From Polyangium aurulentum (GTDB lineage Bacteria > Myxococcota_A > Polyangia > Polyangiales > Polyangiaceae), in assembly GCA_945875545.1 (NCBI GenBank), contig CAMCKZ010000002.1, positions 1 to 64,000 on the forward strand: DNA of 64,000 nt, in the 5' to 3' direction. This document shows positions 34,865-44,807 of the stretch, piece by piece (position 1 is the first letter of the stretch; every line of letters begins with the position of its first letter). The notes under the pieces were generated by a model. The model searched no databases. It was not told the DNA's origin and saw only the letters and a list, made by a program, of their open reading frames with translations. Made by a program: the position numbers and the translations under genes.

Positions 34865-37063
34865 TCAATCGCCGGGCGTGAAGATGATCGGGTAGACCAC
34901 CTGCACAACGCCGCCCTCGGGCTTCGGGAACGAGAGGTTGCTGAAGCCGCGAACCACGCACTGAACGACGCCCGCGTCCGGAAGCTCACTGCCGCCATCG
35001 GCCGCCTGCCCCACGGCCCCCTCGCGATCGATGATGAATTTCACCGAAACACGACCTGCAAGGTTTGGGTTTTTAGTCAATCCGTTTTCGAAACAAAGGC
35101 GGAATCGACCGAAGTTCTGACGAACAATTCGCTGAATAACCTCGGGTGGAAGTCGACCGTTGATGGTCGCCGCCGCCGCGCGAATGCCAGGCGATTTCGT
35201 GCGATGCCCGCTCCCGAGGCCGCCGTGGCCCCCACCAAATCCCTGCCCGGAACCTGTTCCGGCACCGTGGCCGATGGTCCCGATGCTGCCGAGACCAATG
35301 CCCTCGCCTTTGCCGCCGCCGCCCTCGCCAACGCCCGAAAGCCCAAGGCCGCCGGAGCCGAACGAGTCGCCGATGTTGTCGCCCCACATGTTGCCGCGCG
35401 CGCTGAGCGGGTCGCTCCCGAGAGAGGTTTCCTGGCCCCAAGGTGCCGTTGGCGCGTTCGGATCGCCGCCGCCACCGACGTTCAAGAGCCCGATCATGCC
35501 GAATTCTGCGGCCTCACGAAGCGCGTGCTCGCGCGCAATGTGTGGGTCTGGGTTGTCTTTTGGCCCCTGAACACCGAAGCGTTGGCCCGTGGACTTCGTG
35601 GTTGGGTTGCCCATCGAGCCCTCTTCGCCCTTGGCCCGCGACCCCGTCCCGCCCTCTTTGTTGTCCGCGGTGTCGGCGGTTTCCGGCGTGGGCTGCTCTT
35701 CTTGCTCGCGTTCCGCCGCGGCGTTCAACATCTGCTGCATGTAAAGCAGCTGATCGCGGTCGATGCCCTCGGCGTCGTCGGCGTTCATGTTGGGCATAAA
35801 GAATGCCAGGGACGCGATAAGCCCCGCATGCAGAAGGAACGACAGGCCCCCATACAAATACGCCGTTGTATCCAGGTTGCGGAAAAACCCGATCGGCACG
35901 GCTTTGCCGCCTGTTTCACTCGAAATTTCGAAGGAAAACAGTGTGCCTTCGAGAGAAATCTTGGCGCGATGCCCCGGCGCGAGATCGACCTCGTACCCAT
36001 CGGTGGCGAGCGCTGTGCGGCGACCGCGCCCGGCTGCGATGAGGTCGGAGATGGTCTGCCGGCCTCCGGGCCCCTCGACGATGCCTTTCATGCGCGCGTG
36101 AATCACCAGCGAAACCTGCCCCGCGGGGCCGGCCGTCACAATCGCCATGCTCTGCGCGCCGACGATGGTCAGAGGCATCACAAATTGTACGGGCTTCTCC
36201 GGATCGCTGGACTCGCCGACGACAAATGTGCGCACCGGTGCCAGCTGTGCGGCAAAGAGCCGCGTCGTTCCCCAATGGACCGAAACCTGCGCCGAATGCA
36301 CGCCCTCGTCCTCAATATCCGCGGGGGATACGGGAGGCCCCGAACGGAGCATCTCAAACGTTTCGTCGGTAACGGGGCCCGAGAGTGCGTCGCCCGACCG
36401 CGGTGCGGACGGCGCCGGGGCTCCGAAACTCGGAAGATGCGGGAGCACCGGTGCGGGCAGCCCGGGGGCTGAAGCGGGTGTGGCGCCGGACCCAGGCGCA
36501 GGCGGAGCCACTGGCGCAACCACTGGCGAGACCGGATTCAATGGGGCAACCTGACCAAATGCCATCGTGCCGGCAAACGGGACGCTCTTCGCGGGCGTCG
36601 GAATGCCTGGGATTTCGCCCACTTCGTGGCCGTAGGCCCGACCACCGGGGAGTCCGCCTGGGCCCGATGCGTTGCCGTCGCTGGCGCCCGATCCACTGCC
36701 GACTTCGCTGGAAACGGCGGCCGGTGGCACAGGGGAAAGCGCCGCCGCGACAACCTCTTCGAGGACGATTACCGTGGAACCGACCTGAATTTGGTCGCCC
36801 ACGCGAAGCCTGCACTTGTTGACACGTTGGCCGTTGACCAATGTGCCAGGCTCGTTCCCCAAATCGATCAACACGACGTCGTCGACACCGCTCGCCTCAA
36901 CGACCGCGTGCATACGCGCCGCGAGTTCGTCGTCGATCCGCACGTGCGATTTAGGATCTTTTCCAATCTTGACGATATCTTGCGTAATCGTCTCGCGGCG
37001 AACGGGAACGCCATCTTCGAGCCAGGCGAACGTGAGCGCCACCAATTGCTTAGCCGTGTCCAT
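34865..37063 (-). CDS. FHA / transmembrane / AgmX-TonB-type protein (GltG-like)
   Basis: 732 residues. Residues ~25-100 are an FHA domain (VKIGKDPKSHVRIDD, MHAVVE, DLGNEPGTLVNGQRV, LRVGDQIQVGS). Then come a Pro/Ala linker, a second beta domain, a membrane helix near residue 395 (YGGLSFLLHAGLIASLAFFM), and a Gly-rich periplasmic stretch. The end is an AgmX/PglI C-terminal domain related to TonB: FGRFRLCFENGL, GRVSVKFIIDREGAV, VVQCVVRGFSNLSFP and VVQVVYPIIF. This is the architecture of GltG in M. xanthus, which links a cytoplasmic phospho-sensing module to the periplasm. Confidence 0.85.
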   Translation of the reverse strand: MDTAKQLVALTFAWLEDGVPVRRETITQDIVKIGKDPKSHVRIDDELAARMHAVVEASGVDDVVLIDLGNEPGTLVNGQRVNKCRLRVGDQIQVGSTVIVLEEVVAAALSPVPPAAVSSEVGSGSGASDGNASGPGGLPGGRAYGHEVGEIPGIPTPAKSVPFAGTMAFGQVAPLNPVSPVVAPVAPPAPGSGATPASAPGLPAPVLPHLPSFGAPAPSAPRSGDALSGPVTDETFEMLRSGPPVSPADIEDEGVHSAQVSVHWGTTRLFAAQLAPVRTFVVGESSDPEKPVQFVMPLTIVGAQSMAIVTAGPAGQVSLVIHARMKGIVEGPGGRQTISDLIAAGRGRRTALATDGYEVDLAPGHRAKISLEGTLFSFEISSETGGKAVPIGFFRNLDTTAYLYGGLSFLLHAGLIASLAFFMPNMNADDAEGIDRDQLLYMQQMLNAAAEREQEEQPTPETADTADNKEGGTGSRAKGEEGSMGNPTTKSTGQRFGVQGPKDNPDPHIAREHALREAAEFGMIGLLNVGGGGDPNAPTAPWGQETSLGSDPLSARGNMWGDNIGDSFGSGGLGLSGVGEGGGGKGEGIGLGSIGTIGHGAGTGSGQGFGGGHGGLGSGHRTKSPGIRAAAATINGRLPPEVIQRIVRQNFGRFRLCFENGLTKNPNLAGRVSVKFIIDREGAVGQAADGGSELPDAGVVQCVVRGFSNLSFPKPEGGVVQVVYPIIFTPGD

Positions 37064-37101
37064 GGACCATGAGCCTTTCGGTCAGTTTCTTTGCGGGCAA
37101 A

Positions 37102-37359
37102 TCAGAGATTTTCGACGGACTTGAGCATCTCGGGCACGAACGACGTGCGCGGACGAATAAGCATGGTCCGTACGGGCCCGGGACGAACGCGAATCGTTGC
37201 GTCGTTGGGGCCGAATCCGCCCGCAGAAAGTGGATCGTCGTTGAATTCGTAACCATAGCCATCGTTCGTATCGGAACGCTTGGTCTGCGCAGACGCGATC
37301 GACGCCCACGAAAGCGCGGCAAACGCAAGAACAAAAAACATCGGGCGCCGATTACGCAT
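37102..37359 (-). CDS. Small secreted protein between GltE-like and GltG-like genes (possible GltF counterpart)
   Basis: 85 residues from the ATG at 37359 (MRNRRPMFF). A clear signal peptide ends at SIASAQ. The mature ~60 residues contain GYEFNDDPLSAGGFGPND and a basic C-terminus TMLIRPRTSFVPEMLKSVEN. No known domain. M. xanthus has a small periplasmic protein, GltF, in the gliding gene set; position and size fit it, but homology is not shown. 38 bases separate it from the GltG-like gene. Confidence 0.65.
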   Translation of the reverse strand: MRNRRPMFFVLAFAALSWASIASAQTKRSDTNDGYGYEFNDDPLSAGGFGPNDATIRVRPGPVRTMLIRPRTSFVPEMLKSVENL

Positions 37360-37440
37360 AGAAGACTCCAAATTTCGGTGGCTTGATTACAGTAGGAACG
37401 TATTGGGATGTGGGGCCGTCGTCAACGACCACCTCGGCGA

Positions 37441-38946
37441 TTACTTAGCGCTTCCCGATACAGCGGGAGTGTCCGTCGGTGCCGGATTTTCCGCCGGCGC
37501 GGGCGCTGGCGTGGGAGCCGGCGCGGGAGTGGGCGCTGGCGTCGCAGCAGGCCCTGGCGAGGGCGGAGGCGGAGGAACATCCATTTCGAAGAATGCGACA
37601 ATTCCGTCGATGTCTTCGCATCGGTCTTTTGCACGCCTCACCGCGTCAGCGAATTCGGCCCTGCCCTCGGCCTTGGCGCGGAAGCTCACGAGGATCGCCT
37701 GGGCCTTCCGCAACGCGCCAACGCTGTCTTTGCCGCCGCTCTTGGCCTTGTACTCCTGCCAGAGAATTCCCTCGTTGTAGTAGGCATCGGGCCGTTGCGC
37801 GTCGATGCGCTTGCATTCGTCGAGTTCCGCCTGCACCGCCGCAACATTGGCGTCGAAGTTCACGTCGTCGATGAGGCCACGAATGGCCAACGCCAGCCCC
37901 AAGCGGGCCTCGTAGCTGTCCGGCTGCAACGCGACGGCTTTGCGGTAGGCTGTCTCGGCGCGCTTGAAGCCTCGGAACGAAAGGTTCACCGCCCCGAGGT
38001 TCATGTGGGCCTCAAAGAACTTCGGGTCGAGGCTCGAGGCCGCGTCGAAGGATTGAACAGCACCGTTGATCTGGCCGAGCTCCACTTGAATGAGGCCCGT
38101 GGTGTTGAGCACCGGCGCGTAGTGCGCGTTCTTGGCGAGGGCCTGTTGGCACACGAGAGCGGCCAACTCGAGGGTCTGAGCGTTGGCCTTCGTCACCGCC
38201 ACAGTCGCGGGTGCCGAGCCCTTGGCAGGGGCCTTGCCGGAAGCGCCTTTCTTAGCGTTTCCCTTGGTTTTAGCATCGCTGTAGTAATAGAGCGCGAGCT
38301 GGTTCAGCGCCGGCATGTAACCGTCGTCGACGGCGAGAGCCCGCTGAAGATTCTTCTTGGCGCACTCGCGATCGCTCTTGCATTCGCCCACAACATTTTC
38401 ACCGCCGCGCTGCGCCTGAAACGTTGCGAGCTGCGTGACCGCCGCCACATTCTGAAACTGCGCGTCGCGCACCGCGGTTTCGAGCTCGGTGATCGCGGTG
38501 TCGAGCTTGCCCGTCTTTTTGTAGTCGTCGAGGGCAACCTGAACGCGCGCGTAATGCGCCTTCGGGTTCATCGCGAGGCTTTGACGAAAATGCGCAACGG
38601 CCTCGACCTCTTCGCCGCATCGCTGGTGAGCCAAACCGGCGTTGAAGATCGCCTCGGAAAGCTTGCCGCCCTGCTCGGCGTTTGCCCCCTCGAAAGCGCT
38701 CGCGACGCTGTGGCAGTGGCCCTTGGACCAGTCGTTTTCGAGGTCGTATTTGTAGAGATTCTCCAGGGCATCCGCGTAGAGACTGCTCGTCTTGCGGGTG
38801 ACCGCTTCGCCGGAAGCAGACACGGGGGTCGGAGCTGCATTCGCCGCCGTGCGCGCCTCGTTTGAAGCGCCTCCGCACGCGGTAAGTGTTGCTCCGAGGA
38901 GCGCGAGGAAAATGGGGTTCGTTGTCTTGCGCATGGCCGGCCTCAT
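37441..38946 (-). CDS. TPR lipoprotein (GltE/AglT-like)
   Basis: 501 residues. The signal peptide ends in the lipobox ATLTAC, giving a lipidated mature protein. TPR repeats fill the middle: KLSEAIFNAGLAHQRCGEEVEAVAHFRQSL, GAVQSFDAASSLDPKFFEAHMNLGAV, RAETAYRKAVALQPDSYEARLG. The last ~60 residues are (P-A-P-T)-rich, probably a spacer. GltE (AglT) of the gliding complex is a TPR lipoprotein of about this size, adjacent to GltD as here. The start overlaps the upstream gene by four bases. Confidence 0.82.
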   Translation of the reverse strand: MRPAMRKTTNPIFLALLGATLTACGGASNEARTAANAAPTPVSASGEAVTRKTSSLYADALENLYKYDLENDWSKGHCHSVASAFEGANAEQGGKLSEAIFNAGLAHQRCGEEVEAVAHFRQSLAMNPKAHYARVQVALDDYKKTGKLDTAITELETAVRDAQFQNVAAVTQLATFQAQRGGENVVGECKSDRECAKKNLQRALAVDDGYMPALNQLALYYYSDAKTKGNAKKGASGKAPAKGSAPATVAVTKANAQTLELAALVCQQALAKNAHYAPVLNTTGLIQVELGQINGAVQSFDAASSLDPKFFEAHMNLGAVNLSFRGFKRAETAYRKAVALQPDSYEARLGLALAIRGLIDDVNFDANVAAVQAELDECKRIDAQRPDAYYNEGILWQEYKAKSGGKDSVGALRKAQAILVSFRAKAEGRAEFADAVRRAKDRCEDIDGIVAFFEMDVPPPPPSPGPAATPAPTPAPAPTPAPAPAENPAPTDTPAVSGSAK

Positions 38947-41900
38947 TCGTCCTGAGCCGATTCGGGCTCGTTCTTGTTTGCCTTGCTGGCGTTGGTGCTC
39001 GAACCGGCGAGGCTCAGCGTTCCGCCCACGAGAACGGGAGGCATCTTCTCGTCAAGCCCGCGGCCGACGCGGTTTGGCGTTCCGCGAAGTTCGTCGATCA
39101 CGTGGTATTCGCTCTTGTACTTGTCCGACAGCCACACTTCGCAGGCGCGGGAGTAGTCGTCGAAGTACTGGAATTTCACTGAGTAATCGAGGCACGTCTT
39201 GAGTGCAGGCTTCGCGTTGTTCGCCTTGAACGGCTCGGAAGCTCCGTCGAGGCTATCGAAGTAACGGGCGCGAACTTCGTCCCAGCTTACTTCCTCGACG
39301 GTACCGCATGCCGCCGCGCAGCCCTTTTGGTCCCACTCTTTTGGATACGGCGCACGACGGAAGTCGTCGACAAAATCGCCCCACATCAAACCAACGCGGG
39401 AGCCCGCCGCGATAACCCAGCGTGGTGGCGGCTCGGGCTGAAGATCAATAATCTTCTTGTATTCTGCAGCCACTTTTCCGATCGCTTCGGCCTTCTTTTT
39501 GTGCCACTCGACGACCTTCGTGTTGATGTGCTTGAGGACGTCGTCCTTCTTGCCGGGTCCCTTGTATTCCGGGAACTTAAGGCCATCAACCAACGCCTGT
39601 TTCTCCTCTTCGGCGGCGTAAAAATACGCCTCTCCGACGGACGTAAGGGCCTTCGCCAAGCGCTTGCGACGCGACCCCTCCGGCTCGTCTTTGTACGAGT
39701 CGTCGATCTTCGCCATGCCCTCGGACCCGTGGCCCCAAAGCTCGCGCACGAGCGCATATTCTTTACGGGCACTCGCGTCGACGACCTCGACGGGGACCAT
39801 CTCGACGGACCGCTTCTCTTTGCGGCCAACAATCTTGATGATCGTGCGCTCGACCATTTTGGGTTTGGTCAGTTTGCGAAACACGCGAGCAAGGGTGGCA
39901 TGCGCCTGCACGCGCACATCGATGGGGCCCTTGTCGATCTGGGTCATGCTGCCGCTAAGCGTGCTTTTCGCCCGGTCCCACTCTTCGCGGTCCGCGTAAC
40001 GTGCGCCGAGGGCAAACGCGATGGCGGCGGCTTGAGCCGGCTTTGTGCTGCCAAACCGAGACTGAAATTCCTTCGCGTCGGCCACAGCTTTTTCGTCGTC
40101 GCCGAGACCGAGACGAAGAAGAACCGCGTCGCTCAAAGCCTTCTCGGACTCTTTGCCCTTCTGCGATGCGTACTTCTCGTAAAAGTCTGCAGCCGCATCG
40201 TAGACCGCAATGGCCTGGTAATTTCCGCCCAGTTTACGAATCGACTCCTTCGCGATTTCGGTGCCCGCAAGCCCGTAGCGCGCGTCCATCAGAATCTTGC
40301 GGACCTGAATCGAGTTCGCGACGAGCTTCGCCGCTTGGAACGATTCAGCTGCATTGTACACGATCTCTTCGATCTTTTCGCACTGCGAAACCTTGCCCTG
40401 CGAGAGCGCGGGTTCGCCGTAGGTCTTCCAAAGATCGAGGTAGGTGCGCGCGGAATCTTCGAACATTCGCAGGCGTTCTGGCGAACCATCGGGCTTGGTG
40501 GCCGCGAGTTTCGAGAGCTGCTCCGCCTTCAAGCGACGGATGTCGCATTGGATGCGCGTGAGGATGTCGCACTGCTCTTGGTTCTTCGTGTACTTGTCTG
40601 CGCCGCAGTAAAGCTCGATGAACTTCGGCACGTCAGTGGCCATTTCGTCGAAGCAGCTCGGGCGCACCGGATTTGAGTGCTCGCCAACCACGTTGACCGA
40701 CTCAAGGTACAGCTGCGCGGCGAAAATACCCGCATCGCTCTCTGGGTAATTCATCGCCACATCGCGGAAGGCCAGCGCGGCCTCTTCCCAGTGCTGCGTC
40801 TCAAAATAAGTGCGTGCGCGAGCGAACTTAACCTCAACAACCTGGCTGATGGCGGCCGTATTTTCCTTCTTCGGCTGCACGTAGCAAACGTAGCGATCGA
40901 AGGCCTTGACCATCGACTGCTGGCCCTCGTTGAAGCCCTTGGAAGCGTACTTGGTGCTCGGATCAACCTCGGTCTTGGCCTTCTTGCCTTTTTCTTCTTT
41001 GACCTTCGCTTGGCCCGGAAGATTGCCCGATCCCTTGCGGTCCGACCCCTTCTCGTGGGTCAGCGCGTAGGTTTTTTGGTAGCAAAGTACCGCTGCAAAC
41101 GCGGCCTCGGCGGCCTCGGGGGTTTTGGGATCTTCGTCGACGACGCGGTCAAACGCGGGCCCGCACTCTTGCCAATTTTGCTGAAAGTACAGCAGGTCTG
41201 CGACGTTGTACTTGAGCTTGTAGATCGTCGGCCAGTCTTCGCGAACGAGCTTCGGGAACTCGAATTTGGCGAAGTCTTCGGGCTTAAAGGCTGCGATGGA
41301 GCGGGCGTAAAGTTGCGCTGCAAGCCCCATCGTTTTCGTGTCGCCGGTGCCACGCTGACCGTCGGAGCCGACGGCCTCAAGGTGCCACGCCATCGCCGAC
41401 TCGGTCACGAGTTCAGCGGTGTGGTTGGCACATTCAAGCTTCGCTTTCGCGTCGTGTGTACCCGCCGCGAAGGCCTCTTGTGCCTTGAGCTGAACGTCGA
41501 GTTCGCTCACGATGAGAGGCTTATTTGCAGGATTTGCCGCCATCACCGCCTCGGTGATGTGGGTCTGGTATGCGCATACCAAGTTGCTCGCGCCGTCAAG
41601 CTTGAGGAGTTCTTTGTAGAGAACCTGGGCCTCCTTGTAGTGGCCCGTGTCGATGTAGTTTTGGCCGAGGTCGCCGAGCATACGAAGGGAGCGATCGTTC
41701 TTGCCGGCCTCGTCGCCGGAGACCCCGCGAAAGAATGCGAACGCTGCCTCGGGCTTTCCGGAGACCGCATACAGGGGAACGATGTCGCGCCGGGCAGACT
41801 CGGCGAGTTTGCTTGCGTTGGGCATCTGCGCAAACGCCACGCCGTAGTCGATCGTCTTTTTGAACGCGTTCAGCGCCTTGGGGTAGTCGAGGTTGTTCCA

Positions 41901-42794
41901 GTGGACGTACGCGAGCTTGTACCAAGCATAGCCGAAAACCTTATTGCCCTGCTCCGGCTTGTACTCGATGACCTTCTTGTAAGCCTGCTCGGCCAAGCTC
42001 CATTTCGATGGGTCTCCAACGGCTTCGTTGAAGAAGAGTTCACCGAATGCCAAGTAAGCGTTGGGCGCGTATTTGCTGCCTGGGCGCGACTTGACGAGTT
42101 CCAAATAGATCTGCCGCGCGAGGTCGTTTTCGTTCCCCTGCTCGTGCTCGTACGCAAGGTAATAAAGCACCTCGTCGAGCTGCGGATAGTTCGCGTATTC
42201 CGTTTTAAGAGTCCCGTAATACTGTATGGCTTTTTTGCGCGCGATCTCGAGTACGCGCTTCGTGCCATCGACCTCGGCCTGCTTTTTTGACGCCTTCGCG
42301 CCGTCGCCGGCCTTCTTTGCGTCATCGCGGTCAACTTCGGCCTGGGTCTTTTCGCGAAAAGCGGCGGACTCAAGTTCAACGTACGATTCTGCAAGACGGC
42401 GCATGATCTGCGGACGGTCAGCGGCGTTCGATGGGGTTCGGCTGTACAGGCTTTCGATGCCAGCGATTTCGGTGGTCAGCATCGCGCGCGCGCGGGCCTT
42501 CAGTCGCGACGTTCTCTCGTCGCGTTGACCGGCGGTCATCTGCTCAGAGGGCGTGCCCACAGGCGGCCCCGAGTCGATGCGCTTCTTGCTCTCGACCGGC
42601 GGTGGGGCCGAGTGAAAGGCCATTTTTGGCTGCTTACCAGCGGCCGCCTGCGTGAAGCTCGAGGCATCTCCGCTCGGGCAAGAGGTGAGCTTTTCGCGGG
42701 CCGCGGGCATGATGCAAATATCGGCGGCTTGGGCAGCGCCGCCAACCGTGAGAGCGAAAGCGAGTCTTGAAAAAGTGCTCGAACGAAGGGTCAT
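38943..42794 (-). CDS. Large secreted TPR protein (GltD/AgnA-like)
   Basis: 1,283 residues from the ATG at 42794, two bases past the upstream stop; an ATG at 42809 would add five residues. A signal peptide (FSRLAFALTVGGAAQA) directs export. Many TPR-type repeats follow (QLDEVLYYLAYEHEQGNENDLARQIY, YKEAQVLYKELLKL, WEEAALAFRDVAMNYPESDAG), with numerous Cys residues spread through the periplasmic part. GltD (AgnA) of M. xanthus is a periplasmic TPR protein of similar size, next to GltE. It is probably a structural bridge across the periplasm. Confidence 0.82.
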   Translation of the reverse strand: MTLRSSTFSRLAFALTVGGAAQAADICIMPAAREKLTSCPSGDASSFTQAAAGKQPKMAFHSAPPPVESKKRIDSGPPVGTPSEQMTAGQRDERTSRLKARARAMLTTEIAGIESLYSRTPSNAADRPQIMRRLAESYVELESAAFREKTQAEVDRDDAKKAGDGAKASKKQAEVDGTKRVLEIARKKAIQYYGTLKTEYANYPQLDEVLYYLAYEHEQGNENDLARQIYLELVKSRPGSKYAPNAYLAFGELFFNEAVGDPSKWSLAEQAYKKVIEYKPEQGNKVFGYAWYKLAYVHWNNLDYPKALNAFKKTIDYGVAFAQMPNASKLAESARRDIVPLYAVSGKPEAAFAFFRGVSGDEAGKNDRSLRMLGDLGQNYIDTGHYKEAQVLYKELLKLDGASNLVCAYQTHITEAVMAANPANKPLIVSELDVQLKAQEAFAAGTHDAKAKLECANHTAELVTESAMAWHLEAVGSDGQRGTGDTKTMGLAAQLYARSIAAFKPEDFAKFEFPKLVREDWPTIYKLKYNVADLLYFQQNWQECGPAFDRVVDEDPKTPEAAEAAFAAVLCYQKTYALTHEKGSDRKGSGNLPGQAKVKEEKGKKAKTEVDPSTKYASKGFNEGQQSMVKAFDRYVCYVQPKKENTAAISQVVEVKFARARTYFETQHWEEAALAFRDVAMNYPESDAGIFAAQLYLESVNVVGEHSNPVRPSCFDEMATDVPKFIELYCGADKYTKNQEQCDILTRIQCDIRRLKAEQLSKLAATKPDGSPERLRMFEDSARTYLDLWKTYGEPALSQGKVSQCEKIEEIVYNAAESFQAAKLVANSIQVRKILMDARYGLAGTEIAKESIRKLGGNYQAIAVYDAAADFYEKYASQKGKESEKALSDAVLLRLGLGDDEKAVADAKEFQSRFGSTKPAQAAAIAFALGARYADREEWDRAKSTLSGSMTQIDKGPIDVRVQAHATLARVFRKLTKPKMVERTIIKIVGRKEKRSVEMVPVEVVDASARKEYALVRELWGHGSEGMAKIDDSYKDEPEGSRRKRLAKALTSVGEAYFYAAEEEKQALVDGLKFPEYKGPGKKDDVLKHINTKVVEWHKKKAEAIGKVAAEYKKIIDLQPEPPPRWVIAAGSRVGLMWGDFVDDFRRAPYPKEWDQKGCAAACGTVEEVSWDEVRARYFDSLDGASEPFKANNAKPALKTCLDYSVKFQYFDDYSRACEVWLSDKYKSEYHVIDELRGTPNRVGRGLDEKMPPVLVGGTLSLAGSSTNASKANKNEPESAQDE

Positions 42795-42796
42795 GA

Positions 42797-44533
42797 TCAG
42801 CGTCCGCATTTGGAGGTAATGGTCTGGCGGTAGAAGCCCAATTCGTCTCGCCAGAACTCGCCCTGGAATGGCCACACGACGTGTTCCGCATCGGCAACAA
42901 CGATGTTTCTCTGGGACTCGGTCTCGCTCACCTGTGCGTCGACCAAGGCCTGCTCAAGCTGGTTTCGCTGCGCGGCCAAGACGTCGATAACGATTTTGTC
43001 GGTGTTGCGAAGTTGCTCGCCGATTTCGTCGAGGTTGCGGCGAAAGCGCTCACGCGCAAGCTTGCCAACGCCTTGCACCGCAAGGGTGCGGGCGAGTTCC
43101 ACGTTGTCTTTGATGTCGCTCCCGAGTCCGCTCTTTCGCAGTTCGGCGGGCATTTCCGCGAGGCGAGCGGTCTCGTCGTCGAGCATCTTGACGTAGTCGA
43201 GGAAGCGCAAAATCTGACGGTCGCCGAGGGCCAGCTCCACGACGGGCCGCACATGCGGGGCCAGGGCCGTCGAGCCCGCGCGCACTTGCACAAGAAACTT
43301 CTCGAGCGGTTCGTCGGTGCCGTCTGGGTACGTGGCGACGAGCGTGGTGAGCTCGTCGGAGATGGGTTTGTACTTCGCTTGAATCTTCGCGGCGACGGTC
43401 TGCGCGTCTTCGAATTGGCAGTTCGAGAAGTAGATAACGGCCTTGAGAACCTGACCCTCGGGGAAGTACGATTTCGGGAAGTACGGTGCCTCAATGGTGT
43501 GCACATTACCAAGCGCATGCGAATAATCGCCCGCCATGTAATACGCCCACGACTCTTCAAAAAGAGCCTCAAGCCAGTACTCGCTGTCGTCGTCGACGAG
43601 GTTCCAATATTTTACCGCGGCCGATAGCTTTGAGGAGTCAACGGTGGGCGCGTTGGTCACGTCGTCGACGCGAACCGATGCGGAATAATACGTGCGCGCC
43701 ATCGACAAATACGCGAGGTCTTTGAGGCGCGATCCATCGTCGCCGCCCTGGCCTTCTTCAACCGCACCGACGATGCGTTGAAACGCTTGGACCGCGGGCA
43801 CGCTCTTGCGCTGCTGTACGAAGGAAACGCCGCTAAAAAACTGCGCTTGAACGTAATATTTCGAGCGACGATCGACCTTTCCAAAAAGGAGCAGCGCTTC
43901 GTCCCACAGGCGATTGCGGTATTTGTACCGCCCCATCAGGTAGCTCAGCTCCCAGTACAGGTCTTGTTGCTCGGGGTTGTTAAACCGCTCAATGGCGGCG
44001 TCGTCGTACTTGCCAACGCGCTCCACAATATCGGCCGGCTCGGGCAAATCGGTGGCCAGTTTGGCAAGCCAAAGAAGTGTTTCTTGGTACTTCGGGTGCG
44101 ACCTATTTTCAGCAATTTCGCTGAAGATTGCGTACGAGTGCTGATAGAGCTTGACGTAGTAAAGTGCCTTCGCGAGGTTGAAGCGCGCCTCGTCTCGGTT
44201 CTCTTGCGTGTCGCCGGCTTCGCCCTTGGAAACGCGGTCAAGAAGAACCGCCGCATCGGCGTACTTTCCGTCGTTGAAGAGGCGTTTTCCCTGGGCACCA
44301 AGCTCCGTCAGTTGCCCCGCCTCGACGGCTACAACCGCCTCTTGGCGCTTCTTTCTCTTCTTCTTGCCAGTGGCCTCGGGTGCCGCGTCGGCAGCCGGCG
44401 CGCTTGCCACGGGCTCTTTTGAAGCGGACGAATCGCCCCCGCCGCGGCGTGACTTTCGCTGCGCAAAGGCATCGGATTGGACGGCCAAGAGAGAAGCCGC
44501 GACAAGAAATAGGCGGGCTATAGGCGTTCGCAT
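42797..44533 (-). CDS. Secreted TPR protein (GltC-like)
   Basis: 578 residues from the ATG at 44533 (MRTPIAR); a TTG at 44551 is the alternative. The signal peptide ends DAFAQ. A basic KKKRKKRQ stretch is followed by TPR-like helices (LGAQGKRLFNDGKYADAAVLLDRV, RNRLWDEALLLFGKV, AVQAFQRIVGAV) and a long coiled region near the end. It closes with VVWPFQGEFWRDELGFYRQ. This matches the make-up of GltC, a periplasmic gliding protein. It is the first gene behind the promoter at 44612-44641. Confidence 0.78.
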   Translation of the reverse strand: MRTPIARLFLVAASLLAVQSDAFAQRKSRRGGGDSSASKEPVASAPAADAAPEATGKKKRKKRQEAVVAVEAGQLTELGAQGKRLFNDGKYADAAVLLDRVSKGEAGDTQENRDEARFNLAKALYYVKLYQHSYAIFSEIAENRSHPKYQETLLWLAKLATDLPEPADIVERVGKYDDAAIERFNNPEQQDLYWELSYLMGRYKYRNRLWDEALLLFGKVDRRSKYYVQAQFFSGVSFVQQRKSVPAVQAFQRIVGAVEEGQGGDDGSRLKDLAYLSMARTYYSASVRVDDVTNAPTVDSSKLSAAVKYWNLVDDDSEYWLEALFEESWAYYMAGDYSHALGNVHTIEAPYFPKSYFPEGQVLKAVIYFSNCQFEDAQTVAAKIQAKYKPISDELTTLVATYPDGTDEPLEKFLVQVRAGSTALAPHVRPVVELALGDRQILRFLDYVKMLDDETARLAEMPAELRKSGLGSDIKDNVELARTLAVQGVGKLARERFRRNLDEIGEQLRNTDKIVIDVLAAQRNQLEQALVDAQVSETESQRNIVVADAEHVVWPFQGEFWRDELGFYRQTITSKCGR

Positions 44534-44611
44534 GAGGTTCCTAGGCGACAACAGTCAAGACGGAAGCGCGGCGGTCGAACGGGACGGCCGCTGCCAACGT
44601 CGGTCGTGGGA

Positions 44612-44641
44612 ATGCTAGGAATCTTGGCGCGAAACTGTCAA
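44612..44641 (-). promoter_or_regulatory. Sigma-70 promoter for the Glt-like operon
   Basis: On the minus strand: TTGACA (44641-44636), 18-base spacer, TAGCAT (44617-44612). The -35 is perfect and the -10 matches four of six. It lies 79 bases before the GltC-like ATG, with nothing else between. Confidence 0.55.
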
Positions 44642-44727
44642 GCGTCGCTGTGAGTCTCGAAAGATGTTCGAGTGAGGGCGGATACTTGCCGTGTGATGCG
44701 ACCATTGCCCGTCGGGCCGCGAAACGC

Positions 44728-44757
44728 TTGACGAGGCCTGAATCACCTCACTACGGT
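44728..44757 (+). promoter_or_regulatory. Possible promoter for the Cys-rich lipoprotein
   Basis: TTGACG (44728-44733), 18-base spacer, TACGGT (44752-44757), about 50 bases before the ATG at 44808. The -10 is weak. Confidence 0.35.
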
Positions 44758-44807
44758 GCCCGGTGCGGGTGGCTCTTTTGGGCCCTTCCGAACCCGCGTT
44801 CTGCACG

